A program made the translations under genes and the position numbers. Below, in pieces: positions 13,052 to 25,290 of a stretch of 64,000 nucleotides of DNA. The first letter of the stretch is position 1. Each line of letters starts with the position of its first letter. Source of the stretch: Chionis minor (taxonomy: Eukaryota > Chordata > Aves > Charadriiformes > Chionididae); the NCBI GenBank assembly GCA_013398295.1, contig VZSF01006717.1, positions 1,493,472 through 1,557,471 on the forward strand, in the 5' to 3' direction. The notes beneath the pieces were generated by a model. It did not search any database, was not told the DNA's origin, and was given only the letters and a program-made list of their open reading frames with translations.

Positions 13052-13575
13052 TATATCAGGCTGGCTTCAGCGGCGTTGTCGGGCAGGCAACAGCATCGTG
13101 TGGCTTTCACGCTCCCACGGGCTTAGAGCTCTTCCGCTTTAGAGGCAAATGCTCTAACCTGGGCTACGCTTTCCTGTTGCTCTGACACCCGAAACCCGGC
13201 GTTAGATTTATCAAGCTCGCAAGGCAGCCTCGTGAAATGCTTGCCAGGACATAGGGCTAATAATTTAATCAGGTGAATTCAGATGGGGTCCTGCAGCAGC
13301 TCGGGTTGCATTATATAAGGGGATCTGCAGGAGGCTCTGCCGGGTGATAGGCTGGATGCTGCACAGCCTTCTCCGGGATGGCCATTAAAGAGAAAGTCTG
13401 CCTCTGTTTTGTACCCCGTCCAATGTCATGAAGTTTCACAAGGGGAGAAATGCATCTTCCTGTCCATAAAACTGCGGCAGGGCTTTGAAAAATAAAATGG
13501 GTTGTTTTTATAACAGAAAAGGTTGTGCGGTGACTGCCCTCTTTCAAAGCAACATCCAGACACCAGTGCAATTCA
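13052..13575. promoter_or_regulatory. Conserved-looking non-coding block (candidate enhancer)
   Basis: The block is repeat-free and retains CpGs. It carries AT-rich cores such as GGGCTAATAATTTAATC (about 13254), GCATTATATAAGG (13309) and AAATAAAATGGG (13489). No open frame fits a gene. The word GCATTATATAA is TATA-like. The call rests on sequence texture only. Confidence 0.2.
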
Positions 13576-14330
13576 GTCTAAGAGACTGCAGACAAGTTTC
13601 CATCCTACTTTTGAGCAAATTTAGCAATCCAGCCTGCTGACCCTACCGAAGTGCTTCACCCCACAGATCTGCATGGACAGCAAAGTCTATTGGCCTGTGT
13701 TCTTGGGGGCCTGGGGCAGGTAGTGGGGTGGCTGGGTGACAACTGCTGCTCACATCAGGCGGAAATACAAGGTTTCCTGGTCCTGCTGGTGGGTTTTATC
13801 TCTGTATCACATGCTCACTTGCCTGTCGTTCCTCTGTGTTTGCTTAGTGTCGGCACAACACTCAACACGTTCATACCCTACTGCTGCACGGCACCAGCCA
13901 TGTAACTGAAGTGATTGCTGCAGCATGTGACCAAGGGCAACACAATGCACAGGACATGAGATTATGAAAGGTTTAAAAACTGCTTCCAGAGGCAACATGC
14001 AGCCTTGCTTTGCAACAGACCAAGCATCAGGCAGAGAGGGACTGGTGCATGGGAATCGCAAGTCTTTTGGACCATTTGGACCCCACTCATTTCCCCTACT
14101 TTGCAAGTGCCCCACTAATTCCCCACTGGTCACGTTGAATCGCAGACCCAGCAGCCCTCAGAGATGAGTCAATCTCTAGGTGGGAATCCAGGGCTTGCGC
14201 TTAGGTTCACGCTGTTATTTTAGTTTGTGGTGTTTGCTTCTCATTACGGTAAGCTCCCAGGAATGTCGACACCAAAATAGCACAGAATCACAAGGTTACC
14301 TGCTGAAGAATGAAGTAAACAAGAAGGATA
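13576..14330. other. Single-copy non-coding DNA
   Basis: Nothing recognised. A lone CACAGAATCACA word near 14281 resembles a CR1 tail but has no CR1 body beside it. Confidence 0.5.
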
Positions 14331-14374
14331 TTCTTTCTCTCTGCTTTTCTCCTTTTTTTTTTTCTTTTTCCCTA
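14331..14374 (+). other. Polypyrimidine tract ending in AG
   Basis: A pyrimidine run of about 40 bases with only rare purines, including an 11-T stretch, ends in CCCTAG. This matches the shape of a vertebrate splice acceptor. The sequence after it is open for only a short distance and has no recognised protein match, so it may be simple low-complexity DNA. Confidence 0.35.
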
Positions 14375-15019
14375 GAAGGAGGCATTTTGAGTACCTGCAC
14401 TGAACTCCAGAGTGGAGATTTCAGGTTTGAAGCTAAAGTACATCCAGACACATGAGTCAGTTTGAGTAGGCCTAGCCTAAACCTCTCTTGGGAGATGTGC
14501 AGCCAAGTTCCATGGGTCTGCAGCGGCTGTGGAGATGCCATTCTTGCTGGGTCTGGAGAACAACGGTGCCCTGGCAGGCATCAGCCTACCTCTATGTGGC
14601 AACTGGGGCTGAGGCTGCAGGATAATCTGGTAGAGGATAAGGCCCTTTGGGTGAAGCCCCACATTAGGGATGCCGGACTGGTGGTACTGCTGGTCCCCGC
14701 TCCCCAAAGCTCATCCCAGAGGAGTGATGAGCAGGAGCAGCTCTGGAGCTTCACCTGCAGCACAGAGCCCCTGGCCCTCTCTCAGAGGCACAAACAAGCA
14801 AATACAGCCTCTTTCCAGAAGCACGCTGAGGTCTCCCGGGATACCAGTGCAGAGTCCAGGAGGGACTCAGAGCTGCACTTCTCTGTATTGACTCCATGAG
14901 AAATGAGAGCAGGAAAAAAAACCCCCAAGCAGCGCCTGGCAGACAGAGAGGGGCCAGGAGTGACTTCCCTGTTTCTAGGAAGGCAGCACAGATGGTGGGA
15001 AATATTTCACCCGTGCAGT
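14375..15019. other. Single-copy non-coding DNA
   Basis: No gene recognised. A 145-codon plus-strand frame (14462-14899) overlaps other frames on both strands and shows no domain. Confidence 0.45.
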
Positions 15020-15180
15020 GGCAGCGGTGCTAACCTGGCACTAGAGCGGCTGGGGTCCGGTTCCCTCCTCTCCCTCAGGCTCCTTGTGTGACCTTGAATG
15101 TTGGGCTTGCGCAGAGCCAGCCACAGTGCCCCGACTGCAAACAGCCTCCACCTGTAAGAGGTGTAAGAGTGCATTCAGGA
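15020..15180 (+). repeat. Fossil CORE-SINE (MIR/AmnSINE-like)
   Basis: GCACTAGAG..GGGGTCCGGTTCCCTC followed by CTCCTTGTGTGACCTTGAA (15081-15099) matches, in order, the conserved 'ggtt-ctattcccagctctgccac ... tgtgtgaccttgggcaag' core of CORE-SINEs. CACCTGTAAGAGG (about 15149) would fit the later 'catctgtaaaatgg' part. It is heavily diverged. The family is recognised from memory of the consensus. Confidence 0.5.
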
Positions 15181-15239
15181 CTGGAGGGGAGCTTGGTGAC
15201 TTGGTGACTCCATTAGTATGCAGAGGGACCAGCACCCTC

Positions 15240-15360
15240 CTTAGAGCTGCACCAGGATGCAGGAGGCGGGGGTAGAGCCACCACCTCTGCCGCTGGCTCT
15301 CTGTGTGACTTTGAAAAGATGTTGCTTGATCCCAGTTTCAAAAATGGCACTTGGGAGGGA
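15240..15360 (+). repeat. Second fossil CORE-SINE piece
   Basis: CCTCTGCCGCTGG, then CTCTGTGTGACTTTGAAAAG, then CAGTTTCAAAAATGG (15286-15346) follow the order of the MIR/AmnSINE core. It lies directly downstream of a similar piece in the same orientation, so it is either a second insertion or a local duplication. It is too diverged to assign a subfamily. Confidence 0.5.
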
Positions 15361-15625
15361 GGGTTGCACAGAAATCTGTGCCCGCTGACTCTCCACCTGC
15401 AAATTAACAGCTCAGGCTGCCAGGCTGGGGATTGCGTTATGCTCCTGCTTTGCCCAAAGAATGCCTGGGGGAGCAGCAGGACAAACAGCAGGGGTCCCCT
15501 CAGAACAGAAACCCTTGCACGGCTGAAGAGGACTGCTGAGGCAAGCAATGCTTTCCAGCATTAGCTGCTCTTTTTGTTTCTCCTTTCACTTTTTCAAAAA
15601 GAAACATGATATACACAAGACTGAT
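15361..15625. other. Single-copy non-coding DNA
   Basis: Nothing recognised in this short stretch. Confidence 0.5.
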
Positions 15626-15652
15626 TTAAAAAACAAAACAAAACAAAAACAC
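15626..15652 (+). repeat. (CAAAA)n simple repeat
   Basis: An A-rich low-complexity run with repeated ACAAA units is followed by a short CAC-rich piece. Confidence 0.8.
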
Positions 15653-18600
15653 ACCACCACAAGCCCAGCCTTCTCACAAAACACAAATAGCCTGCATATA
15701 GCAAAATCTAAAATGGCAGCTTCGGCTGCTATACCTGGCTGGGATGTGGTGGTTCTGTGGGATCACCCATATGCTGGGTAGTTAAGATAAGCCAGCGGTT
15801 GTGGCCTTTTATCCCCATCTGGTATACTAACATAATGATAAAAAAGCCACAAGGGTTTCACTGGCCACCCTACATGTATGGCTCTGGGCTCCATGATGAA
15901 GTAATATGACAAAACCGGGGAGACTCCACGCATGAGGACCTGCAATGGCAGCTCCTTCTTTATCAGCAGGGAGGGAGAAGCGTGTCAGGTGATGCTATGG
16001 GAAGATGTGAAATGGGAATTGCCTATCCTGAGGGCAGGGATGAAGCATGGGAAGTGCAGAAAGATGAAGTAGAAAATAAAGTCCAGAAATGCAGCCTTGG
16101 CCTTTCTTCTTCCTAAGCCTCAGCAGAGAATCCTGTAGGGAGCACATGCACAACACCTTCAGACATGTTTGCACTGTGCATCACACTAAAATCTTTGCTG
16201 GAGTTGGAAATAAACCCTCTGCTGGATTGGGCAGGGAGGGGCTCACTGGTGCTTGACTTGGGGCTGCCTGGTGCTGGATTTGTTCCCTCCACCCCTTGCC
16301 ATGCTCAGACCTGAACACGTTTTGGAAAGAAGACATCTTTTTCAAAACGGTGACAATCGCCGTCCTTGACCGGAGGCAAGCAAAAGGTGGAGGCAGGTAA
16401 CAGATGGGTGGAACACAAGGGAACCGTAAAATGGTCAAGGTTAGTGAAAGGAGCAGCAGCCCCAGCAGACACCACCTGCCCAAGCAATTGCCAGGCACGG
16501 GCAGGGTTATGTTTTTCTGTTAAATGTTACAGGGACTTCCCGTGGGAGGGAGGGTGACGCATATCTCTGTGATGCTCACGGGCCCAAACCAGCCAATTCG
16601 CAACCCAGCGTTTTTGTGCCTGCAATTACGCGGGAGGATGGAGATGACTCACGAGATACTGCAGGACACAATACAACAGATGTCCTGGCCGAGAGTGCTG
16701 CAGGGAGATGCAGCTACCGGCAAAAGCCGGGCAGGAGATTTCAGTGTGACCCAGCTTTGAAAGGAGGAAGGTGTAGTTTCAGCTGGAAGGCCTGGGGACC
16801 TGACAGCTGGGATGTCAGGAGGAAAGGAAAAGCTTGGTGTGGTCTTCGGGGTCTGCTGAAGAAGCACGTCCTGTCACACCAGCTGACTCCTGGGCTGCTA
16901 CAGCTGTGTGGCCGTTGGTGCCTAGTTGAACATGAGCATGAGAACATGCACCAACTGGGGGAAGGGGCTCTGTCACCTCTGCGTTGACAAATCTGACGTT
17001 AAAGGGCTGGAGGAGGCAGTGGGTGGACATGCAAGCTGTCATGTTACAGTTACAAACTATTTACAGGTAGTTGTGGGGCCCTTCAGGAGGCACGGTGAGT
17101 TCACACCTTGCATAAAGAAACGGCCCTTGCAAAAAGAGTACCTGTAAACTGATGGCTGAACTCTGTGGAGAAACCCCATAAAAATGTTGTGGGTGATCCT
17201 GAATTGCTTTAGAGAGAAGGAGAAACCCAGAGCAGATGGGCCAGGATGGAGAGGTGGTGTGCGCAGGGAAGATGGAGGGGAAACCAGTGACAGTGATGGT
17301 GGGAATTGAGCGGAGTTGCCTGTTTAAGTTTATTTTACACAGAGCCCAGTGCTCTTTCAAGTCAGTCCCTTGCAACGCTGGGATGAAAGCAGAACAGAGA
17401 TGCTCACATCCATTTTAACCACTTCTCCCTTTTGGCTGAAGAGCTGAGCTCCCAAGGTGCCACAAAGGTCTCTCCGCAACAGGATACCCATGCAAATGAC
17501 ATGGAGAGGTCTTGCTCCTCTTCTTCAACAGGCCATTCTCCTTCATGGTGTTTTGTTCCCTGGGTGGCAGGTTGGGGAATGATTTCAGAGGCGCCACAGA
17601 AGGAGGAGTGAGTGGGTGCTGGTACATATCACCATGGAGGGCTTCCACAGTTGTCTGCCACAAATTCCGTTTTTTGCTCCATGAGAAAGAAACACTCCAC
17701 CAAACCCTCTTTGATGACTCTCTGCTCAGCAGGTCCGTGGCCTTCAGGATGCCTGGGAACAAGGGGTGCTATCTGCCTGGAGCTTCCTCACTGGGAGGCA
17801 GCTTCAGTGGTTTCAGACATTATCCGGTAGCATCTGTTTCCGCACCCTTTCCTTCACAGATGGTGCTGCCGTAGGAATCCCACAGTTCAAACTTATACCC
17901 AGCTGCTGGATGTGCCTGTGCAAGGCCAGGGCAGCCACAGCCAGGCAAAACAGAGTGAGGCCTCCTTTATTACGGTATGTAAAAGCAAGGGATGTGTTTA
18001 TGGAGGTCAGGAAGGGCTGGCTCAGAGCTTGAGATATTCTTCAAGGGGACAAGAGCCAGCTGCTATGGTAAGCAACCTCCATCTTGGCTCCCAGTTGCAT
18101 GTTAAATGTAACAGCAACCACTAAACAACAGTTGATAATGCTCACAGCACTAATAGCCTTGAGACATTGTACAAATGGTCACTCAATTAAGTATTTGCAG
18201 TAAAATCTGCCTGGAAAGCATTTTTTCCCCAAGTAGATGATATTTGATCCATGATGAAATTTTTCTTTCCTGTTTTGGGGTCTCGTTCTTCCCTCTTTGG
18301 CAAGTCATCACATAATTTCCAGGTGGGCAGGAGTGGGACAATTGATAGAGATATTAATTTTTAGGTCTGAAGTGGTTCTTATCACTGTCAAACACCTGAA
18401 GCTCCCCATAGTTTCCATTTTTAGATGAGTCTTGGACAGCTTCAAGCTTTTGCCTGGAATCTGGGGTTAACTGTTGAAGAAAACCTTTGCAATAATCTTG
18501 AGACTGTGCAACACTGGATCTCATATTAGAATTTCCCTTATTTGTTTCACACACAAATCAGCTTTATATACCGTGTAAGAGTGTAGCACATTCAGAAAGC

Positions 18601-18879
18601 CTTCCAAGATCCCGAGGAGAACAAAGTGGAGGTATTATTAGCGGAGAGCAAAGAGCAGAGCTCTGTAAGCAGGCGTCGCGCTGAGCAGGAGATTTTAAAT
18701 AGTTTCCTCTGAGACAGCTTTGGCTCCTTCTGTTACACAGTTTTACCCAAGTGTTCAACAAATTATCTCATGAAGGAAGCAAATATTGCGAGAACAATAT
18801 AGCTCGTATGTCTTGCAGGGGTTGAAAACCATGGCATGGAAAGAGCGGCCTCAGCTCCCTAAACAAGTTAAACAGAAAG
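15653..18879. other. Single-copy non-coding DNA
   Basis: No transposon, RNA gene or protein gene is recognised. Several 60-125-codon frames overlap on both strands (for example 16616-16987 plus and 17512-17874 plus). None has a known motif or a matching exon structure that I can defend. Confidence 0.5.
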
Positions 18880-19200
18880 GAAAGGCACAGAGAGGGAAAT
18901 CCTCTCTGACTTTGTTATGGAAATGTGATACAGTTTGACATTTTAATTGCGATTCTCCCCTTATTATCTGGCACACGTTCATAGTGCCGAAGATGTTGTT
19001 TAATGAATCCAGCTGCCTCCTCCGCTCCGTTTGAAGTCCGGTGACTCCGCATGATAGGGGAGTGTGAGAGTCAATGTGATTTGTGTACGAGGAAACATAA
19101 ATATGTCACAGGAGTTTAGTCTTATAGGTCTGCAGAGTTTATACTCGCAAAATCTGTTGTGCCCTTGTTTACACACCCAGATCCAAAGCCCTGACACACC
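18880..19200. promoter_or_regulatory. Conserved-looking non-coding block (candidate enhancer)
   Basis: Repeat-free DNA has clustered binding-site-like words: TTGACATTTTAATTGCG (about 18937), GTTGTTTAATGAATCC (18994), AACATAAATATGTCAC (19094) and TTGTTTACACAC (19167, a forkhead-type core). CpGs are kept in AT-rich surroundings. This is suggestive only; conservation has not been tested. Confidence 0.2.
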
Positions 19201-22200
19201 CTCGCTCTAGCTCAAAACTTTCATCATTTCTGTCTTGTTTCTAATGAGGCATGTGGATGATGTTTGACCACAGTTTAATATAACCAGGAAAATGTGCTCT
19301 CAAATGTTAAGAAGAGCTTTAATCAAAGTTGATTCTTTGTCATTAGCTGAGATGAGCACATGTGAGGTTCTGCTGCCGCATGTGCAAACTCCTAGGCATG
19401 GGCCTGCCCATGTGCCAAAAACTCATTCACAACAAAAAAAAATGGAAGGCTTGCAAATCTGTCAACGTTTGCAGACCCCTGAGTGTAGACACCTGAGTAC
19501 AGAGATGCAGCTGTGCTTAAGTGCCGAACAACCTGCCTCTTCTTCACGCAGCTAACTTCTCCCAGCCAGAACTGAGATAAACTCATCTGTTTGGTGCTGG
19601 TTTTCACCTGAACTTCACAGCTGCTGCCAGCCACAGGGGAAGGCTTAGCATAAAATGCTGGTGTGCTTTTGTGCAGCAGAGGAATGTAAGGCTTTACCAT
19701 CAGGTACATTTAAAAACAAACCATAGGAAGCACAGGGGTCTAACTTAAGGGAAGAGATTTATGACAACATGCTATTAGAAGCAGGTGTCCTGGGCTTTGA
19801 CAGTCTCCTTTAAATCCCAGGTTGCAAAAGCTGTGCACCTGAAAACGTGAGATGATAGCCACCCTTTGGACAGGAGGTGCTTTGAGAGAAACAGCTGTGT
19901 GAATCAAAAGATTCAGCCTAACTCACTTTTGGAGTCCAGCTGTGCCTCTGAAGGCACTAAGCTTGCACCGTGCCTTCCTTGGAGCTAGAAAAAAATTATT
20001 TTTTAGTTAATTGTGCTTGAATAAATGACCTAACGAGGGCTACCACAAAAAGGCTTGGTGACCTTCCTAACCCCAGGTCCAAGCCTTTCTCCAGCACTGA
20101 GAGAGAAGGGAAGAGCGCTGTCAGGACACACTTGAAAAGTCTGGCTAGAGTTGAGACCTCTGTTATTGGAGTTTCACATAGAGTCGTCATCCGGGCAATA
20201 TCCATTTCTGCATCAGGGATAAGTGTATCTTCTCACTCTAAATTGGGGGCTGGGCCTTTAAAGCACGGGTGCCTCTAACCTTTACTTCTGTAGCCCTGAT
20301 GAGTGAGATTGTGTGATAAGGACCCATAAGTGAGTCACAGCTTGAGGAACAGGAGTCAAAGTAACATTCTGTTCTGGATGCCCAGATAGAAACCTTCACA
20401 AGTAGTAAGACAACCACTACGTGCGAAGTGTCAGCTGACTGCAGGACCAAATCACTGGAACTTTGCCTTCTTGGCAGCACAAAAGATAGCTCTTTGCTAC
20501 TGAACATTCAAAAATTACTTTTAGCCCGTGTCCAGTTATTGAAGAATAGATTTAGAAAAATCACAAGAAGGAGACTTAAAAGCACAACTCATGATTTCCA
20601 GAGGATCTGAACACGTGGTTTCACTTAGTGGTCTTTCCTGCTACCTTTCACAAGAAAATAGGGTTCTTCTCAGAAAGAATCTAGGGATAATAACAGCTTG
20701 GGTGTAGTGTCTAACACCCCCATATGAAGATGGGGTTAGCATGGGAACTGGGTACGAGGGCTCTTCTTGTTACTTCTTTAACATTCATTTGCCAGTTAAG
20801 TGCAAAGTGACACGACTCCCCAGCTACACGAATACAGGCTCCCAATTGCACAGTAATTGCAGATTAACACAATAGAAATTGTGTGCTCTGTGCTAGCAGC
20901 CACCAAATCCTAGTGACACTGCAATTCTCCACCCAGCAACCAGCTGAGCAAGGGAGATGGCCATGGAAGGAGGCGGAGAATAAGGACATGTGGGTAAAGT
21001 AACTCTTAGGGAACATTTCAGAGGGGCTCACAAGGTTTTATGCCATCTGTGGTGGCTTAGTGAGACACAGTAACCTCATTGCCCAGCTCTTCAACACTAT
21101 TTCTTACTTATGTCCAGAGTCGTGGCATGGGGAGCCATTCAGTGGCTAATGCCAGGCTGAAGCCAGGGATTTAGTGATAAGAGAACATGGAAATGAAGCC
21201 AATACTTATTTTTGTCTCTAAAGCATGTGGCTGACCCTGTAGCAGAGTTCTGTCAGGGCTTACTTGTCCTCACGTCAAATGCCCAAATCATGTGAAAGTG
21301 GGAGGCCATTTGGGAACTATTTGCAGAGTGGAAGCTCTTTGGAAGGGCTTCTCTCTCTGTGCTCCTTCCCCCCTTCTTTTGAAGCAAGCTGCTCCCTGAC
21401 GTGCTCAGAGCATGAACTCAGTTGGCACTTGAGCCAGTTAGAAGCCAGGCAGCTTACAAACCTCACCTCTCCCCGCAGATACTGCTGGGAAATCGCGCTT
21501 GTCCCAGGAGCAAGCTCAGGGAACTACCTGGAAAGCTGTGAATTTGCAGCTGATCTGGGTGGGAAGACCCTCTGTGCCTTAGATGGCCTCACAGCTATTT
21601 CTATCAGCAGAAATATTGCCTCCCGAGCCACTTGATTAGTGAGTTTGGGATTAAAATGGGAGCAGTGTCCACCTGACAAAGATGATTTGCTTTTTGCCAT
21701 TCCTCACTTGCTCTTTTGCTTTAATTGTGGGGCTCAGAAGCGCAACTGATTGTAGTGGCTTCATGAGCTCCAAGAAACTGAGCCACAGTACCCAGCCATG
21801 CCCAGGCTCCTCACCCACAGCAGCTGAGGAATTAAATGCATTGGGTGGCAGACGTGAAACCTGCACCCTTCACCTCATATCTGTGAGGTGCTCACGCACA
21901 GAATCCATTCCTCTGGCCCAGCTGACACATGGGAGTCTCCAATGACAGACCATATGTCTGAGCCTCCAGAGCTGATTTAGGCTATTTCAGTGACCGATTT
22001 GTTTAGGGCAGGGGCAAACATCCTTTTGCGGTCCTAAATGGAGCCAGCAAAGATATTACCCAGCCCAGCTGCCAGTCACTGCTTGCTGGCTGTTGGTTAC
22101 TCCATGTGGACTTTCCCTCATCTGCTTCAGTGCAAAGTTTTTAGTGCAAAACAGTTTTAGCAGTAGGTTAAGCTAAAACAGATGACTTTGTCCTTCCTCA

Positions 22201-22790
22201 GTTGAGGAACGCTGCACCAGCAGAGCTGTGGAATATCGTACGAACTTCAGCAGAAACACAGTTGCAAGTAGTTTTTGAGTGCAAATATCCTAAAATTTTT
22301 CCCAGTCCCTTGCAAAGTGAGTGTGCACCTTTGCTCTCAGTGGCAAAGTTCATTTAGTTCACTACATTGACTGGGTCATTTATCTAAACCACAGGATGCT
22401 GCCTGGTTATCCGATATAAGAGGCAGACATACTCTGCACACGCTGGGAGCTGACTTATGAAGCTTTGTTGGGAAGACTGCAGGAGAAGTGGGTTTCTGCA
22501 GCCAGCTACCAATGTTGAATAGCTCTGCTCCTTTTTGTAGCCCACTAGTGAGACCCTTTAACCATCCCTTTCCATTTATTCCCTGCCTAACATTACTAGC
22601 TTCGCTGTCTCCTCCTGCCCCCATCTCTCCTTATCTGATCACCTAACCTCTCCAAAATTAGTAGTGCTATGTTTAGCCCGTACTGGCACTCTGCGCACTC
22701 CTGTGAGTGCTGGGTCGGTCTCACAGGGAGCCAAATTCCCACTGCTATTGGAGAGAGGAGTGTTTTCAAAACTGCTGACACCAGATCCCT
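19201..22790. other. Single-copy non-coding DNA
   Basis: No recognised gene or transposon. Longer frames (21264-21635 plus, 123 codons) have no domain match. Confidence 0.5.
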
Positions 22791-22963
22791 GCGAGTGAAC
22801 TAAACCAAGAGGCCGAAGCCTGTGAAATGCTCTTAATATAGCTGGGGCGAATAGCTCCCATCTTGTGTTACCGAAGCCCCACAGTCATGTGTCCCGGCAG
22901 CCCCGTACCCCTGTCAGGCAGGAGGGCAAGAGCGTGAGGTCATTTCCAACAGCTCTGCTTCCG

Positions 22964-22971
22964 TGACGTCA
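22964..22971. promoter_or_regulatory. Full-consensus cAMP-response element (CRE)
   Basis: TGACGTCA is the palindromic CREB/ATF consensus. It sits inside a longer imperfect dyad, TTCCGTGA on the left and TCACGGGAA on the right (about 22959-22980), in a locally CpG-bearing segment of 22790-23010. No transcript start is visible, so this is a predicted site only. Confidence 0.4.
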
Positions 22972-23010
22972 TCACGGGAAAGCTGAGCAACTACTCGTTT
23001 TAGGCGTGGG

Positions 23011-25089
23011 AAGTCAGAGGAAAGGGCAAGGCACAGGATTTAAGTTTTCCTTTCTGCTTCCATGTGAGCCAAACATAGTTTTGGAGGTTACAGGGGGGTC
23101 ACTTTCCTCTCCTTTCCTCCTTCTTGGAGGCCACTGTAGCCGTATCACTGGCAGCTTTTTAGGAGTGCTGGACCGAGCCAGCTTTGCTCCAGCCTTACCA
23201 GAGTATGAAAGAGCCATCTACAGGTGATGGGAGATAAGGCGGCACAGCCCTACCTTCTTCCCTGATCAGCAGGAGGACAAGATGCTAACCCGAGCTTGTG
23301 GCCTTCTGCTCTGCATTACACCTCCTCCTCGGCATCACAGCCACCCCTCTTTCAGGGCACCCATGCGTTATGTGAATGGCTCCAACCTCATCCAGCCCAC
23401 GTTATTGACCTCAGGACAGGAACCAAGAGCTGAGGTTGCTGGAGAGGCTGGCAGTCCCCGGGGTGCTGAACATTGTGAGGGCCAGAGGGGACATGCCACT
23501 TGCAAGCCACCACGGCATTCAGGGCCCCTCCGAGGCACTCCTTCAGCAGCCTTTCATGTCTTCCAGCGAGGCAGCGGGAGATCAGACCTGTGTGGCCAGG
23601 GAACTGGATTTGGCAGAGCGAGAAAGGGAGCGTCACGTCCCAGTCACCAGCCTTAAGCTCCAGCTAGACTTGGGCCACGCTCCAGGAAGCTTTGCTGGCT
23701 GCTGCTGCAATGTGCCTGCCTGCAGCAACCTTAGTGACCATCGTGCCAACACATCAGGGAGGGAGTTGGAGGCCCCTGGAGGAAAGACGGTGGACATGCA
23801 CAGGCTGCTAAGGAGGACCAGGCTTGCATGGGAAAGAAAGGGCTCCAGATGGAGAGCAGTGATTGCAAAACATTTAGAAAAAAACTGGGAACTTCTAGAC
23901 ATAAAGGCTGGTGAGAGTGTCTGTATTAGGCAGAAGGTCTAGACTGGAAGTCCAGTTCCACTCAGTAGTCTTTAAAAGATTTCAGATATGTCTATAAACT
24001 TTTTACACAACTGTTTTTTCCCTCCACAACAAACATAACAGTTCTTTCTTTCTCCCCTTTGGGCATTCTTACATGGACTGATGCTCACAAGAGACAGAAG
24101 AACTCTGGACATACTCAGCGCCTAAAATATACTGATCCCAAGAAAGGCATCTGCTGTTTCTTTACCACAAAAATTTGCCTACCTCCTTTTTTTTTCTTTC
24201 CTTTCACTCACTTGCCTCCAAGATCTCCTCTTTGTCTTTGTTCCATCCAGAACCTCCCCCCACGGCCCCCACTATCTCTCTGTCCTCTTCCATTTCTTTC
24301 CTACGCATTATTTTGATTGAACCCAGCTCTGGCTTGTGAGTGCCATAGGCCCCATGGGCTCTGTCTGACTGACACATGACATATTTTAAAGAGTGTGGAC
24401 TTAGCCCCGGCGAGGTGAAAGAGCAGTAGTCAGCATGTATGAGCTGTGCAGCATAATAGAAAATACAGCTTTTAATTAAAACTGGTATTTCAGGACCTCT
24501 GCTGGTGGCAGCCCTGCTGAAATATGACATCGCTGAAGCCCCGCAGATTGTAGTGCAACCCCATCTCCAGGAGCTGCAGCTCCCAGTGTCAGTGCCAGCA
24601 CTTGGAGTGATGGGAAGTGCTCTGTGTAATGGCTAAATACCCAGCTTGGGCTGACAGCACTCCCATAGCAGGACGGTGACTGCTTGGTAGCCTGGACTAA
24701 CAGACCTGCGTGGCAAAGTGCAGGTCACAGCCACGACACTGCTTTGCACATTGTTTCCAAGAACAGCCCTTTAAAATTATATGAAATTCAAATGCTGTAG
24801 GATGTGTCCTTGTTGTCACCTACATAAGCGGGACTAGACCCCAGGAGACCGGGAGCAAGGTCTTCTGACAGCTACCTTGTTTATTTGACATAGGGCAGCA
24901 CCTGTTTTTACATTTTGCTCTGCCAATATTTAATTTCATTTATTCTTTTAGTTTATTGCACCTGCTGCTGCTGACTCTCCAAAGTGCTCTCTGCGAGGAC
25001 TTGCCCAGTGGCTATCCCAGGAGGATGCAGCACCCAGGTCCTCCATTCACCCCACAGCCCCTTGAAGGCATCACCACGGCTGCAGGGAG
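23011..25089. other. Single-copy non-coding DNA with pyrimidine-rich tract
   Basis: No gene recognised. The 168-codon plus-strand frame at 23436-23942 overlaps another plus frame and two minus frames and lacks any domain. From about 24184 to 24303 the strand is strongly C+T-rich, including a 9-T run. This is low complexity. Confidence 0.5.
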
Positions 25090-25290
25090 GGAGGACCAGG
25101 GATTACAGCCCCAGGCACAGTCAAGCCTCTGTTACCACCTTGTTACACTACTGCCCTCCTGTGATACCTGGGGCAAGTCACTTGGGCCTCAATCTGCAAT
25201 GACAAAGACAGCTTCCTTGCTCTTGGTGTCTGTCAACCCAATTAACAGCACTGCCTTATTTCACGAGGTGCCATGGTGGAAGCAGATGTG
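25090..25290 (+). repeat. Fossil CORE-SINE (MIR/AmnSINE-like), fairly complete
   Basis: The order matches the SINE core well: GAGGACCAGGGATTACAGCCCC; CTACTGCCC; CCTGTGATACC; GGGGCAAGTCACTTGGGCCTC (about 25172); CAATCTGCAATGAC; then AACAGCACTGCC and TTTCACGAGGTGCCATGGTGG, which fit 'ataatagcactgccct...cacaggggtgttgtgagga'. It is the best preserved CORE-SINE core in the window. The identification is from memory of the consensus, not a search. Confidence 0.6.

Noticed and set aside
14281..14294. CACAGAATCACA as a CR1 minus-strand tail
   Set aside because: A single partial unit with no CR1 body on either side.
14331..14400. Splice acceptor before an exon
   Set aside because: A polypyrimidine-AG shape is common by chance, and no recognisable coding sequence follows.
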